A stretch of 64,000 nucleotides of DNA from Lunularia cruciata. Taxonomy: Eukaryota; Streptophyta; Marchantiopsida; Lunulariales; Lunulariaceae. Positions 39,301 through 49,581 of this stretch are shown piece after piece. Both the position numbers and the translations under genes were made by a program. The notes below the pieces were generated by a model. The model was given only the letters and a program-made list of their open reading frames with translations, was not told where the DNA came from and did not search any database. The first letter of the stretch is position 1. Each line of letters begins with the position of its first letter. The stretch spans positions 10,297,001 through 10,361,000 of the forward strand of contig OX419755.1 of assembly GCA_948567375.1 (NCBI GenBank). The letters are read 5' to 3'.

Positions 39301-40644
39301 AACTTATGTGCTTGGGACTCCAGAACCCAAGTGCATGCTTTTACAACAAAGGACATGTGTGTATGGACATGGACAAGCATCTATAGCAACTATCCAAGAA
39401 GCTAATCAAACAAACCTTGAAGAATTTTGAGGAATCCACATAAGCACTATTGGAGGAGATTGTAGGATATGGATAACAAGTACAACTATTAATCAAGGTT
39501 TGTAAGAGTGAAGGTAGTTCCTTGCAATATACTTTAGGATTGAGGGATTCCAATCAAAAGGAAAATGGTAAAAATTGGTTAAGTATAGAACACCTCTTTT
39601 GCCTTGTATTCACTTTTGGCCTGAGAAGGTGTTTGTCTTGGAAGACCTCTGACATGGCGTTCTTTATTAACTATATGACAAATATGTAGCCACAGATTTT
39701 GGAACTATAATTGTGCAGAGAGTAAATGACAAGTAATACTTGCAATTGCACAATCACCTCGTAATTGGGCTTAGATGAGATTGAGATGTATGACTAGTCA
39801 TAAGCAGAATAGGTGTAATTAGAAGATTTATAGCACTCTTAACCACTGATCATCTTCATCTTGAGAGTAGGAAATTGTGTATATGAGTTGCAACCCAAGG
39901 AAGCAATGTCTACTTTTTTCATAATCAAAGCATTTCAACTTACAAATGTTTTTAGTCTCTACATTAAATGGCTTTGAATTACAACTTTTATTGTATGCTT
40001 GGTCAAGTAGAGGCTAGAAATCTTGTAGTGGGAGTGTGTGTTTGAGTACCTACTTAGGAGATTTTCATTAAATGAAGGAAGTTACCTTGATATTCTGAAT
40101 GAGCAAGTGAATGTGAGGAAGGATTATGGGAATGATGGAGCATTGAGAGTACCATGGAATAAAAAATCCAAGTAGATAATTGAATTTGGATCTCATTGGG
40201 ATTGCATTTTCTAGGAAGAGATCCACATAATAAGCAATTACTTTGGGATGAAAAAACCTTTGGCCTGAAAACAGACCCTAGGCTTGACAACCAACCTTTT
40301 GGGTGAAATATACTTGTGGGAAAGGACTAGCTACCAAGGTAAAAGAGACTCTTTAGGAGGAAGAGGCCTTTGGCATGAAGTGAACCATTATTATCAAGGG
40401 CTTGTTAGATTAGATCATTTGTTTGAGTGGTTATTAATTTATCTTTTATATAGGATGCTGCAATGGGTATACTTATCCTCTTTTGGGAGTGGTTTCTGCC
40501 CAAGAGGTTAAATAGGCAAGAATAGATAACTAGTGATATTGTGACATTTTATCTTTATTTCTAGTCATTTCCAACCTGTATCTTCATGGGAATGACCAAT
40601 TCTTACTGATTGTATTATAAACAAGTTTACACTTGGTTGTCATA
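36390..40644 (+). mobile_element. Coiled-coil element (copy C) nested in repeat R1
   Basis: The element starts TGTGATGCC and ends near GGTTGTCATA. It is flanked by the 5-bp direct repeat GTGAA (36385-36389 and 40645-40649) and splits repeat R1. Plus-strand coding relics lie in the order 37344-37553, 37606-37896, 38277-38663 and 38805-39140, with the last a strong Lys/Glu coiled coil. The right end (about 40440-40642) matches the ends at 1-111, 2384-2444 and about 57300-57430. No reverse transcriptase, integrase or transposase was seen, so it would be non-autonomous. A matching left terminal repeat was not found, so LTR status is unproved. Confidence 0.6.
37344..39140 (+). pseudogene. Coiled-coil protein frames of copy C
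   Basis: Four plus-strand frames cover this part. 37344-37553 has a KKTNNGWSIVGSKDPTRGIL stretch that pairs with KKNNGW and a following IKEA-type segment in copy D (41134-41355). 37606-37896 ends in a YIEANAEFAHTTKYVEVKEA stretch that pairs with YHEAHAQFAKIGQFML in copy D (41491-41691). An acidic and Pro-rich linker follows. 38805-39140 (111 residues) is almost wholly coiled coil. The shared order in two copies shows a real ancestral protein. Its function is unknown, and stops between frames make this copy a pseudogene. Confidence 0.5.
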
Positions 40645-41080
40645 GTGAACTTCATGCTTTCTCTAATCTAATTTACCTTGTAATCTAACCTAATGTGTAA
40701 ACCATAGCTACCCACTCCAGCTCTTCATTTGATAGAGGTTTCTATAACTTTTCATCTTCAGTCTTGGAGCACAACTCAAATTTGCAACCAAGTATTTGCT
40801 TTTAATATTTTCATAGCTTTTCAACCAACCCACATTCATCCTTGTTCCTTTATCACTCAATAAAGCTAGTCTTTATCCAGCGGAGGAAGTTCTAGAAAGC
40901 CATCCTTAGAAGCCCAATAGTAAATCAATGGATGGTGTATTGTAAAAGAGAGGTAATCCATAGCAAGCATATGGGTTTCTTGCTTTGGGATTGGGATGTC
41001 ACAAACTTTAAAATCATCCAAGAGATAATGGGTAGAAAGGAGAAGAATAGTGGGATTTAAGAAGAAATCCCTATTGTTGG
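40645..41080. repeat. Repeat R1, copy 2 (right part) and flank
   Basis: GTGAACTTCATGCTTTCTCTAATCT and following bases match 20346-20430 and continue R1 after the nested element. Beyond about 40750 similarity is no longer obvious and no gene is seen. Confidence 0.5.
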
Positions 41081-41870
41081 ACTAAAGAGAATTGGGAGAA
41101 TGTTCTTGGTCCGGATGCAGCCCATCCTGAGAAATGACCATAGATACCAAGTTAACAGATGGAGAACTCACTAATGATATCAAAGCCACATTTGGAGAAC
41201 CTTACAAAAAAAACAATGGTTGGCGAGTTCTGAGTTATAAGGTTCCAGTTCAAAGGTTGATCAAAGAAGCAACTATGAAGTTAGTCCACTACAAACATAT
41301 ACCTTACTTAACAAATATTCAGGCAATATTCTTCTATAATATGCACAAGGGGTAATGAGTGAACTAGGCCCATATTTTTTTTTACAAACTCAAACTTCCA
41401 CCAAGATTTTTTAGAGGACAAAGGAGCCACTTGTTGAGCACCCTTTGTGATCCATTTCTACATGGGTCTTAATTTGTTAAAGGAGAAAGAATGCAAGAGG
41501 TTCCAAATCATTACCCTCATGTAGGATACTTTGCTTCCCAACCCAAAGGGACGTTGATGATAAAGAAGTATCATGAAGCACATGCACAATTTGCAAAGAT
41601 AGGCCAATTCATGCTTGCAGAAGAAGAAGTAGTAAGATCAAAGGGGAAGAAGAAGCACACTCCTCAATTAGTCAAGGTGACCACCGAGTGAAGAAGACAT
41701 CAAAGAAGAATCCTCCAATCACAAAATTGACTTCAAACAAAAAAGAAGAAGTAGCTTTGGAGGAAGATACCAAGGACAAGGAGGAAGAAGGATCATTCAC
41801 TATTCAAGGGACCAAAGAAGAACAAAAGAATTATGAGGATGCTCAATCAGCTCATAGGTCCAAAGTTATT

Positions 41871-41918
41871 GAAGAAGAAGAAGAAGAAGAAGATGATGAT
41901 GATGATGATGATGATGAA
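41871..41918 (+). repeat. (GAA)n/(GAT)n coding microsatellite
   Basis: A run of GAA codons followed by GAT codons encodes a Glu/Asp tract in the coiled-coil protein relic. Similar Glu-rich tracts occur in copy E and near 43346-43379. Confidence 0.9.
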
Positions 41919-42653
41919 GGAGTTCAAGAGGGGACAACTAGACAAACACCAAAACCTCTCAACCCCACTCCTCAACTCCCATCCTCAAGGGAGAAGGTCA
42001 CACCATGAGAGGAAGAGAAAGACCTTTGGCCCAAAATCCACGAAGGCATTTGGCTTGGGGAAAAGGATAGAGCTAGAGATAAAGAAGTAGATATCAAGGT
42101 AGGGGAGGCTCAAGCACCAATGAAAGAAGAAGCGGAAGTCCTTGCCCAAAAGGAGAAGGAACAAAAAGCAAGCCAAACCACCATCACCCCAATTTTAGAG
42201 GGAGCCCGATTTGTTATTCATTTGGTGGGGTGGTTTTATAGCTAATGTAGCTCTTGCTACAACAAGTACCAAAAGGAGTTTGCTAGAATTGTAGATTATG
42301 CTACCTTGGTGTAGAGGATGCACAAGGAAATCTACGCCAAGGAAAAGGAGGACAAGCTCCACAAGGAAGTCAACTGAGCCCAAGATTGTTTCAAGGATGA
42401 GGCCAAGAAGGCGAACTCCTTGGTGCAAGATTTCTTCAAGGCAAAGAAGCAAAATGTCTCTCTTGCCTCCACTCATTAGGATCAAGAGAAAGAATTGGGG
42501 CAAGTACAACTTCAGTTGGGAAGTTGCAAATGGAGAAGAAGTAGATAAAACTCAACAAAGAAGATCAGCTGCTAGCCAAAGATGAGGAGGTGCAAAGCTT
42601 GTGCTAGGAGTTGAATGGCACCAAGGTCTGGAATGCCACCTTGGACCTTCACA

Positions 42654-43242
42654 TGCTCAAATATAGAAAAGATGTGGAAAAAACACAAGAGAAACACAAG
42701 GCTTCATCACTCAATACTTTGATGCCCCAAAGGAGTAGCTTGTCTTTATTATAAAGCAAAGAGCATCCACTCAACGGGAGCTCCACCCTTGGATCAGATA
42801 CAAGGTTGGTAAAATGTCAGCAAGCTCCTCCCTCAAATTAATTTCATGCATGGATGACATGTCAGTCCTTGTCCTATTTGGTTGGTCAAACAAGTTTGAC
42901 CAAGTGGGATCTTTAGAGAATCTTCTTATAAGAAGCTCAAAACTGCATGGGTGAGGTACAACTGATAAGCGCTTGACAAGAAAAATAGGGAGAGAATACA
43001 ATGCCTTTCTCTTGAAGGGCAAAGGCGGATTTTAAAATTTTTAAAGGCCTAATTCATTCAGTTAGGCTTCCAAAATTGGCTTTGAAGTTTTCAAGGTGTT
43101 TTAGACCTTTGGCCTATTAGTGGAAGTACTATTTTGGTGACACCTCTAACTGATCTACTTAGACCATCATATAAAACATCCCTCAAGATATTACCAAGCC
43201 AATTTCCACCTCTTGATACTATATCTAGCTAATGCTATTACA
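42654..43242. mobile_element. Solo LTR, family B (diverged copy)
   Basis: It is colinear with 22619-23314: GATGCCCCAA, CTCCACCCTTGGAT, ATGTCAGCAAGCTCC, TTTGGTTGGTCAAACAAG and the terminal GCTATTACA are shared. Coiled-coil coding sequence lies on both sides, so it is an insertion. The left border is approximate and no target-site duplication could be found. Confidence 0.7.
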
Positions 43243-43704
43243 AACACCCAAGTAAAGGAGCTTGCTTTGGCCATGAAGAAGGAGGAAGAGCAAGAGAAAA
43301 CGCACAAGGCATTCCAAGAAGATTTTCAAACAAAGTGCATGGACTTGGAGGAGGAGAAGAAGAAGAAGAAGAAGAAGAGTCTCTAGCATGTAGAAGAGGT
43401 CTGAACCTAATTCATGGCGCTGCTCTAGGCTGCTCTGCTTTAAGGGCAGCCAAAGCAAAGATCAACAAACTGAAGTTAAAGATTCATAAATTAGAGGGGG
43501 AGATTTGCAAGGAAGAGTGGATAGACCAGCTCACTCTTTAACTTTGAGTACATATAAATAGGAGTTCAATAAGTTCAATGAAGTCCACCATTCCTATCTA
43601 CTAAAGATCATGAATTACAAAGAGTGCACCAAGGACGTTCTTTAGCAACTCAATGGCAAAGGATGTTCCTCACAACAAAGTGCAAAGTCGAGGGAACTTT
43701 GATT

Positions 43705-44393
43705 TGTAACACCCTTTTGTGTATGTGTGTGGTATTGTGATATTTAGTTTGGTATTACAAGTACTTGAGAGATATTATTTATATAGAGATAAAGGATGGT
43801 TCTACCTTAGTCATGATTAGCAAAAGTTAATCATAGCTAAGATAAAGGGGATCTTACTTTAGAAGAAGTAGAAAAGATGAGTACCACTCTTTCGGATTCT
43901 AGTGTATTGACTTGGTATTATTCCTAGGTATTTGGCTTTGAGGAAGAAGTTAAGAACTCTTGGACCCACAAGCTTTTTGTTTTGGATTCTTTTATAGTCC
44001 AAGGATAGCCCATGTGAAGAAAGCTTTGACTTAATGGTTGGGTCAAGATAAGACCACATGCTTAGGAGAATATTCCCATGAGTATGGATATTCTTTTAGC
44101 TTTTTGACTTTATTTGACTTTTAGCCTAGTAACTTGAGTTACTCCAGTAATTAGTAACTTTGGTGCAAACTATTTCACAAGTATATAAACTAGGAGTGAG
44201 GAGGTACTCATCATCCTTTCATTTGCAACTATCTCTCTCTCATTGAGTTCTCTAGTGAGCAATGTCTAGAGTCTTGGAGTGTTAGCCTTGGAGGAGTATG
44301 ATGGAGTTGGGGTTCTTTTCCTTCTTAGTCCATGGTGCATTACCATAATAGCCATCAAAGGTTCATCCTAAGTGAGAGATAGATTGGCTCACA
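43705..44393 (+). mobile_element. Solo LTR, family A
   Basis: It begins TGTAACACC and ends TTGGCTCACA, and is colinear over its whole length with the LTRs of the gypsy element at 48855-56656, in opposite orientation. By eye it differs at roughly one base in ten to fifteen. Only a 3-bp ATT is shared by the two flanks, so a target-site duplication is not established. Confidence 0.85.
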
Positions 44394-44684
44394 ATTCATC
44401 AAAAGATGTGACCATCATGTTTATTTAGCTTAATTTCCACCATGTTTTCTAGCAATTGTACATACACCCCATCATGCACTTGCAAGGACTCCAAACCCAT
44501 CCTCTTAGAAGAAGCAATTCTTTGTAAGTGTGTAAGTTATAAATGAGATCAAAGTCTTTGCCCTATTAGAAAACATAGTCACCGAGACCTCTTGCAATAT
44601 CACATTATAAACCCCATTAAACATAAATCAAAGGACAATAGGAAATAACATGGTTGACTTCCTGTCCCAAAAGCTACCTTCACG
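44394..44684. other. Gap between solo LTR and copia hairpin
   Basis: No gene is visible. The right part may be the outer portion of the copia 3' LTR, whose outer border could not be placed. Confidence 0.35.
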
Positions 44685-44745
44685 GCAAACAGTAATAAAG
44701 GTCAGAAGGTTGGTGTGAGCCAACCTTCTGACCTTAATTACTGTT

Positions 44746-44748
<3 letters not shown>
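44685..44748. repeat. 29-bp near-perfect inverted repeat (hairpin)
   Basis: Arms 44685-44713 and 44720-44748 pair over 29 bases with one mismatch, around a 6-base loop TGTGAG. The arms start with GCAAACAGTAAT and contain AAGGTCAGAAGGTTGG. It abuts a long (AT) run and lies in or next to the 3' LTR of the copia element. Confidence 0.95.

Positions 44749-44839
<91 letters not shown>
44749..44839. repeat. (AT)45 microsatellite
   Basis: An uninterrupted AT run of 91 bases directly adjoins the right arm of the hairpin. It lies in the LTR region of the copia element. Confidence 0.97.
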
Positions 44840-44842
<3 letters not shown>

Positions 44843-44985
44843 TTCCTCATCATTATCATCCAACTGAACTCCTGAATACAGACTTGCCCAACATCACAAG
44901 GAACAACAAGGAGTTTCATCAGTCACGTTTCCTTTTGCTCTTGCTCCTGATTAGTCAAGTCCTCAATTACAAGCCAAACATAACA
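44840..44985 (-). mobile_element. Copia 3' LTR, inner part
   Basis: On the minus strand the copia coding region is followed by a purine-rich AAAAGGTGGAGAT tract at 44998-44986, and then TGTTATG at 44985, the expected polypurine tract and LTR start. The LTR probably continues through the AT run and the hairpin, but its outer end is not defined, and no 5' LTR was found for comparison. Confidence 0.6.
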
Positions 44986-47900
44986 ATCTCCACCTTTTGC
45001 TTGTATATACCATATCATCCCAAAGAGTAACATTGAACTTTGAGCAAGTTCATGCATAACTTGAACTTCTCAACAGGAACATGTTTAGTCAACATATCAA
45101 CTGCGTTTACCTTTGTGCAAATCTTTTGCAAATTTATCTCACCATTTGTCATAGCTTCCCTGATAAAATAATGTCTCACATCTATATGCTTTGTCCTTGA
45201 ATGATATACTTTATTTTTGGCAAGTGAATAGTGCTTTGGCTATCACAAAAAAGTGTGGACTTCATGTTAGGGAGTCCTACATCCTTGGTTAATCTTTGTA
45301 GCCATGTGATCTCTTTGGTAGCCTCAGTTTTTGCTATATATTTTGCCTCTGTAGTAGAAAGAGCAACAGTAGATTGGAGAGTAGACTTCCAACTTACTAC
45401 ACCACCAACAAGTGTATAAACAAATCCTGTTGTAGACCTTCTCTTATCCAAGTCTCCAAAAAAATCAGAATCTACATACCCTGTAATTCCTCCTTCTTGG
45501 TCCTTCTCCACATCAAAGACAATGCCAATATTTTTAGTCCCTTTCAAGTAACAAAGTATCCACTTCACAACTTCCCAATGTTGTTTCCTTGGATTTGCCA
45601 TGTATCTACTCACCATACTCATAGCATATGAGATGTTTGGTCTAGTGCACACCATAGCATACATTAAACTCCCAACAGCACTAGCATAAGAAATATTTTA
45701 CATTACTTTTCTCTCCTCCTCATTTAATGGACATTGCTCCAATTATATCCAGAAAATACTTGCCATTGGAGTGCTCATTGGTTTTGCATTCTCCATGCTA
45801 AAACAAGCAAGTAATTTTTCCAAATATCTCCTTTGAGATATCCATAACTTTCCTTTGCTCTCATCCTGGTGGATTTCCATCCCAAGCACCCTCTTTGAAG
45901 AACCCAAGTCCTTCTTATCAAACTCCTTACTAAGTTGTGCTTTCAATTTCTCCACCTCAACCATATCCTCTTCTTTTTGGCTATAACCCTTTGCTACAAG
46001 CCTTGCTTTATATTGATCTCCACCTGATTTTGGAAGTCCTTCCTTCCTCCGGAGTATCCATCTGCAACCAATTGCCTTATTTCCCATAGGCAAATTTTCA
46101 AGTCTCCAAGTTTAGTTTTTGGCCAAAGACTTCATCTCCCCTTCCATTGCACAATGCCACTTTTGACAAACTTGATCTTGCATTGCCTCTTCATATAAAG
46201 AAGGCTTGCCATTCTCCATAAGAAGAGCATAAGCTACAAATGAATCATCAAATCTCTTTGGAGGCCTTCTCTCCCTATTTGAATACCAACATTCATGAAT
46301 CACTTCTGGACATTGCTCTTCTAATGGTTCACTTGGTAGATCTACAAGAAGCAAGATGTCTTCATTTCCAAGATCAATATCTATCTTAACAAAATCTGAT
46401 TGAATTCTTTTCTTTTCTTTTGCTATAGTAATTAGTCTTCATCATACTAGTCTTATCAAAAACTACATCCCTACTCACAACAAGACAACACCTTTCTGGG
46501 TCCCATAATCTATATCCCTTTGTATTCTTCTCATATCCCAAGAATATACATTTTCTAGATTTGGGATCCAACTTTGTCCTTTGTTCTTGTTGAATATGAA
46601 CATAAGCTATGTATCCAAACACTCTAAGTGAAGAGTAATCAACATGCTGACCTGTCCATTTTTCCATAAGTGTCTTACACTCAATAGCAGTAGAGGGAGA
46701 AATGTTTACCAAATGACAAGCCGCATTTATAGCTTCTGCCCAAAAGCTCTTCTCCAATCCGGCATTGCTTAACATACTTCTTTCTTTCTCCAAGAGTGTA
46801 TGATCTATCTGCTCTACCACACCATTTTGTTGAGGAGTACCCGGTATGGAAAAGTGATGAATTATCCCTTCACTCTTACAATATCTATCAAACTCTCCTG
46901 ATTTGTATTCTCCACCATTATCAAATCTCAAACACTTCACTTTCCTTCCAGTTTGTTTCTCCATCATCACATTCCATTGAGAAGACCTCTGATTTTTGCT
47001 TCATGGTGTAGATCCATACTCTTCTAGAGTAATCACCAACCAAAGATACAAAATATAATGCTCTGAATTTTGAAGCTATAGGTGCAAGGCCCCAAACATT
47101 AGAATACACATAGTCTAAAATTCCCTTTGTGCAATGAACTCTCGTGGAAAAGCTTACCCTCTGTTGCTTTCCTATTACACAATGCTCACAGAATTTTTAC
47201 TTACAACTTTTAAGGCCCTTCAGAAGTAGTTCCTTGGACAATTCACTAAGACCCCTTTCACTCATATGACCCAAATGTAGGTGCAATAACTGAGTAAGAT
47301 CTTTGGGATCTTCATTTTCAGAAATAGTACTTGCAACTCCTTTGGTGATGATATCTCCAACAAGCTTTCCTATCTTCTTGCTCTTCATTACAACCAATGC
47401 TACCTTGAGTGTTCTAGTTTTTGCTCCCCACCTCCAACCATTTGAGTCCAAAGTGCCTAGTGATATCAAATTCTTCCTTAACTCAAGAACATGCTTCACA
47501 TCAGCAAGAGTCCTCACAACACCATGAAACATCTTAATGCTTATTGTACCAATGCCAATAGCTTTACAAGCCATGTTGTTCCCCAGTATCACAGATCCTC
47601 CATTGAATGGTTTGAACTCATGAAACCACTCCTTATTTGGACACATATGGTAAGAGCGACCTGAGTCAATATCCATGACTCCTCAAATTGATCTTTGTCT
47701 TGGGTAACACATAGAACATCATCCACAACACCAGATGACTCAGCAATACTTGCTTGATCAGAAAGTAGACCTTTATCTTTGTTGGACTCAAGCCTCTTGT
47801 TGTTACAATCCTTCTTGAAATGTCCAACCTTCCCACAAATCCCAGCACTTGCTCTTTGAAACCTCCAGTTCTAGACTTAGATCTTGATTTGCTCTTGATT

Positions 47901-48640
47901 TGATCTCTCTCTCTTGTCCTTCCTCTGATAAATAGAGCCTCTGGATTTGTCTTTTCTTGGTTAGTCCTTTTTGCATCTCATTGGACAATAATGCTGAAGT
48001 GACCTCCTCACCGATTATATCATCCTTCCCATATAGAAGAGTTGTGATCAGATGTTCATATGAAAGAGAAAGTGAAGTCAATAACAGCAATGCCTTATCC
48101 TCCTCTTCTAGCTTAACCTCTATGCTCATCAACTCACAAATGATTTTGTTGAAAGCATTGAGGTGCTCCATAATACTTTGACCTTCCTTCATCCATAACA
48201 TATACAACTTCTGTTTAAGAAACAGTCTATTTGTCAATGACTTGGTCATATAAAGATTCTCCAATTTTGCCCATATTTTTGGTGTAGATTCCTCATTCAT
48301 AACATTGTATAGCACTTCATCAGCAAGGTTCAACCAAATAGTGCTAATAGCTCTTGGATCTGCATCTTCATCTTCCCCATCCTCATCACTTTTTTCCTCA
48401 TGTCTTTTTCTTAGTGCTCTATGCAGTCCATGCTGGACAAGAAGCTCCTTCATCTTTAGTTGCCAAAATCCAAAATTGTCTTTCCCATCAAACTTCTCCA
48501 CTGCAAATTTAGCATTTGATATGGATATCACCCCTGCCATTGCTTTGCTGTGGACTTGCTTGTAGACCCCACTTCTACCCCAGATCTCAAGACCCTCTTC
48601 AGGACTAACTAAGCTATGATACTAATTATTATCAGAGATT
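44986..48640 (-). pseudogene. Ty1/copia gag-pol, disrupted
   Basis: Minus-strand domains lie in copia order. Gag is 48540-47803 (245 residues, ATG start) and breaks by frameshift inside its CCHC knuckle near 47845. Protease with DSG, then the gag-pre-integrase LGHMSERGL block, lie at 47676-47197. Integrase lies at about 47109-46386, with FDNGGEY and a downstream Glu but the first catalytic Asp replaced (YSNVWG for the usual HSDVWG), and a frameshift near 46970. RT start lies at 46093-45965 and RNase H at 45664-45182 (GYVDSDF, ALSTTEA), with a C-terminal tail to about 45010. Integrase-RT linker carries an in-frame stop near 46113. About 150 residues of RT, including the YVDD site, are deleted at about 45963. 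A degenerate initiator-Met-like primer site lies near 48620. It is dead. Confidence 0.85.
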
Positions 48641-48854
48641 TGGTACCACAAAACCTTCAGGTTGATGCATGTAAATCTCCTCCTACAATTCTCCATGTCA
48701 AAAAGCAGTTGTAACATCTAGTTGCTCCAACTCCAAGTTATGCAATACATCTATTGCCAATAGTGTACAAATTGAAGAGATTTTTACCACTGGTGAAAAA
48801 ATCTCATTGAAGTCATGTAGGAATTTTTAAGGTGAATGACCTTTTGCCTTGTAC
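48641..48854 (-). pseudogene. Copia reverse-transcriptase fragment
   Basis: The minus strand encodes a YKA...KGHSP segment, then FNEIFSPVVKISSI, LELEQLDVTTAF and EIYMHQPEGFVVP, the N-terminal third of copia RT, with three in-frame stops. It lies where the 5' LTR of the adjacent copia should be, in the same orientation. It covers part of the segment missing from that element. It is cut at 48854 by the young gypsy insertion. Confidence 0.8.
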
Positions 48855-49533
48855 TGTGAGCCGGCCTGTCTCTCACTCAGGATGAACCTCTGATGGCTAT
48901 TATGGTAGCGCACCATGGAGTAAGAAGGCAAGGAACCCCAACTCCATCATACTCCTCCAAGCCTAACACTCCAAGACTCAAGACATTGCTCACTAGAGAA
49001 CTCAATGAGAGAGAGATAGTTGCAAATGAAAGGATGATGAGTACCTCCTCACCCCTTGTTTATATACTTGTGAAAAAGTTACGTACCAAAGTTACTAATT
49101 ACCGTAGTAACTCAAGTTACTAGACTAAAAGTCAAGTAAAGTCAAAAAGTAGAAAGGAATATCCATTCACATGGGCATATTCCCCTTATCTTGACCCAAC
49201 CACTAAAGCAAGGATTCCTTCACATGGGCTATCCTTGGACTAAAGAAGAATCCAAAACAAAAAGGCTTGCGGGCCCAAGTATTCTCAACTCTTTCCCCAA
49301 AGCAAAACACCTAGGAATAATACCAAGTCAACACACTAAAATCCAAAATAGTGGTGCTCATCTTTTCTACTTCCTCTAAAGTAAGGTCCCATCTATCTTA
49401 GCTATGACTAACTTTAGCTAACCATGACTAATATAGAACCATCCTTTATCTCTATATAAATAATATCTCTTAAGTACTTGTAATACCAAGCTAAATATCA
49501 CAATACCACACACATGCACAAATAGGTGTTACA
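48855..49533 (-). repeat. Gypsy 3' LTR
   Basis: 679 bp, matching 55978-56656 with about seven differences. A TATA-like GTATATAAAC on the minus strand lies at 49067-49058. The sequence just inside (minus CTTAGTCCGGGGGTAAA at about 49550-49534) serves as the polypurine tract. Confidence 0.96.
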
Positions 49534-49546
49534 TTTACCCCCGGAC
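49534..49546 (-). promoter_or_regulatory. Polypurine tract of the gypsy element
   Basis: GTCCGGGGGTAAA on the minus strand directly precedes the 3' LTR. It is the expected site of plus-strand cDNA priming; the assignment rests on position and G-richness. Confidence 0.65.
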
Positions 49547-49581
49547 TAAGTTTTCACTTTGTCCTCAAAGTGAAGGTCTCT

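Larger units (their letters stand above)
41081..43704 (+). pseudogene. Coiled-coil transposon protein relic (copy D)
   Basis: Plus-strand frames lie in order: 41134-41355, 41491-41691, then 41688-42008. The last is an acidic region whose Glu7 and Asp8 runs are encoded by GAA and GAT microsatellites at 41871-41918. From about 42110 a coiled coil continues past 42600, with stops. It is interrupted by a solo LTR of family B (about 42654-43242) and resumes at about 43250-43540 with another GAA run. The protein resembles copies C, E and F. The solo LTR and several stops make it non-functional. Confidence 0.55.
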
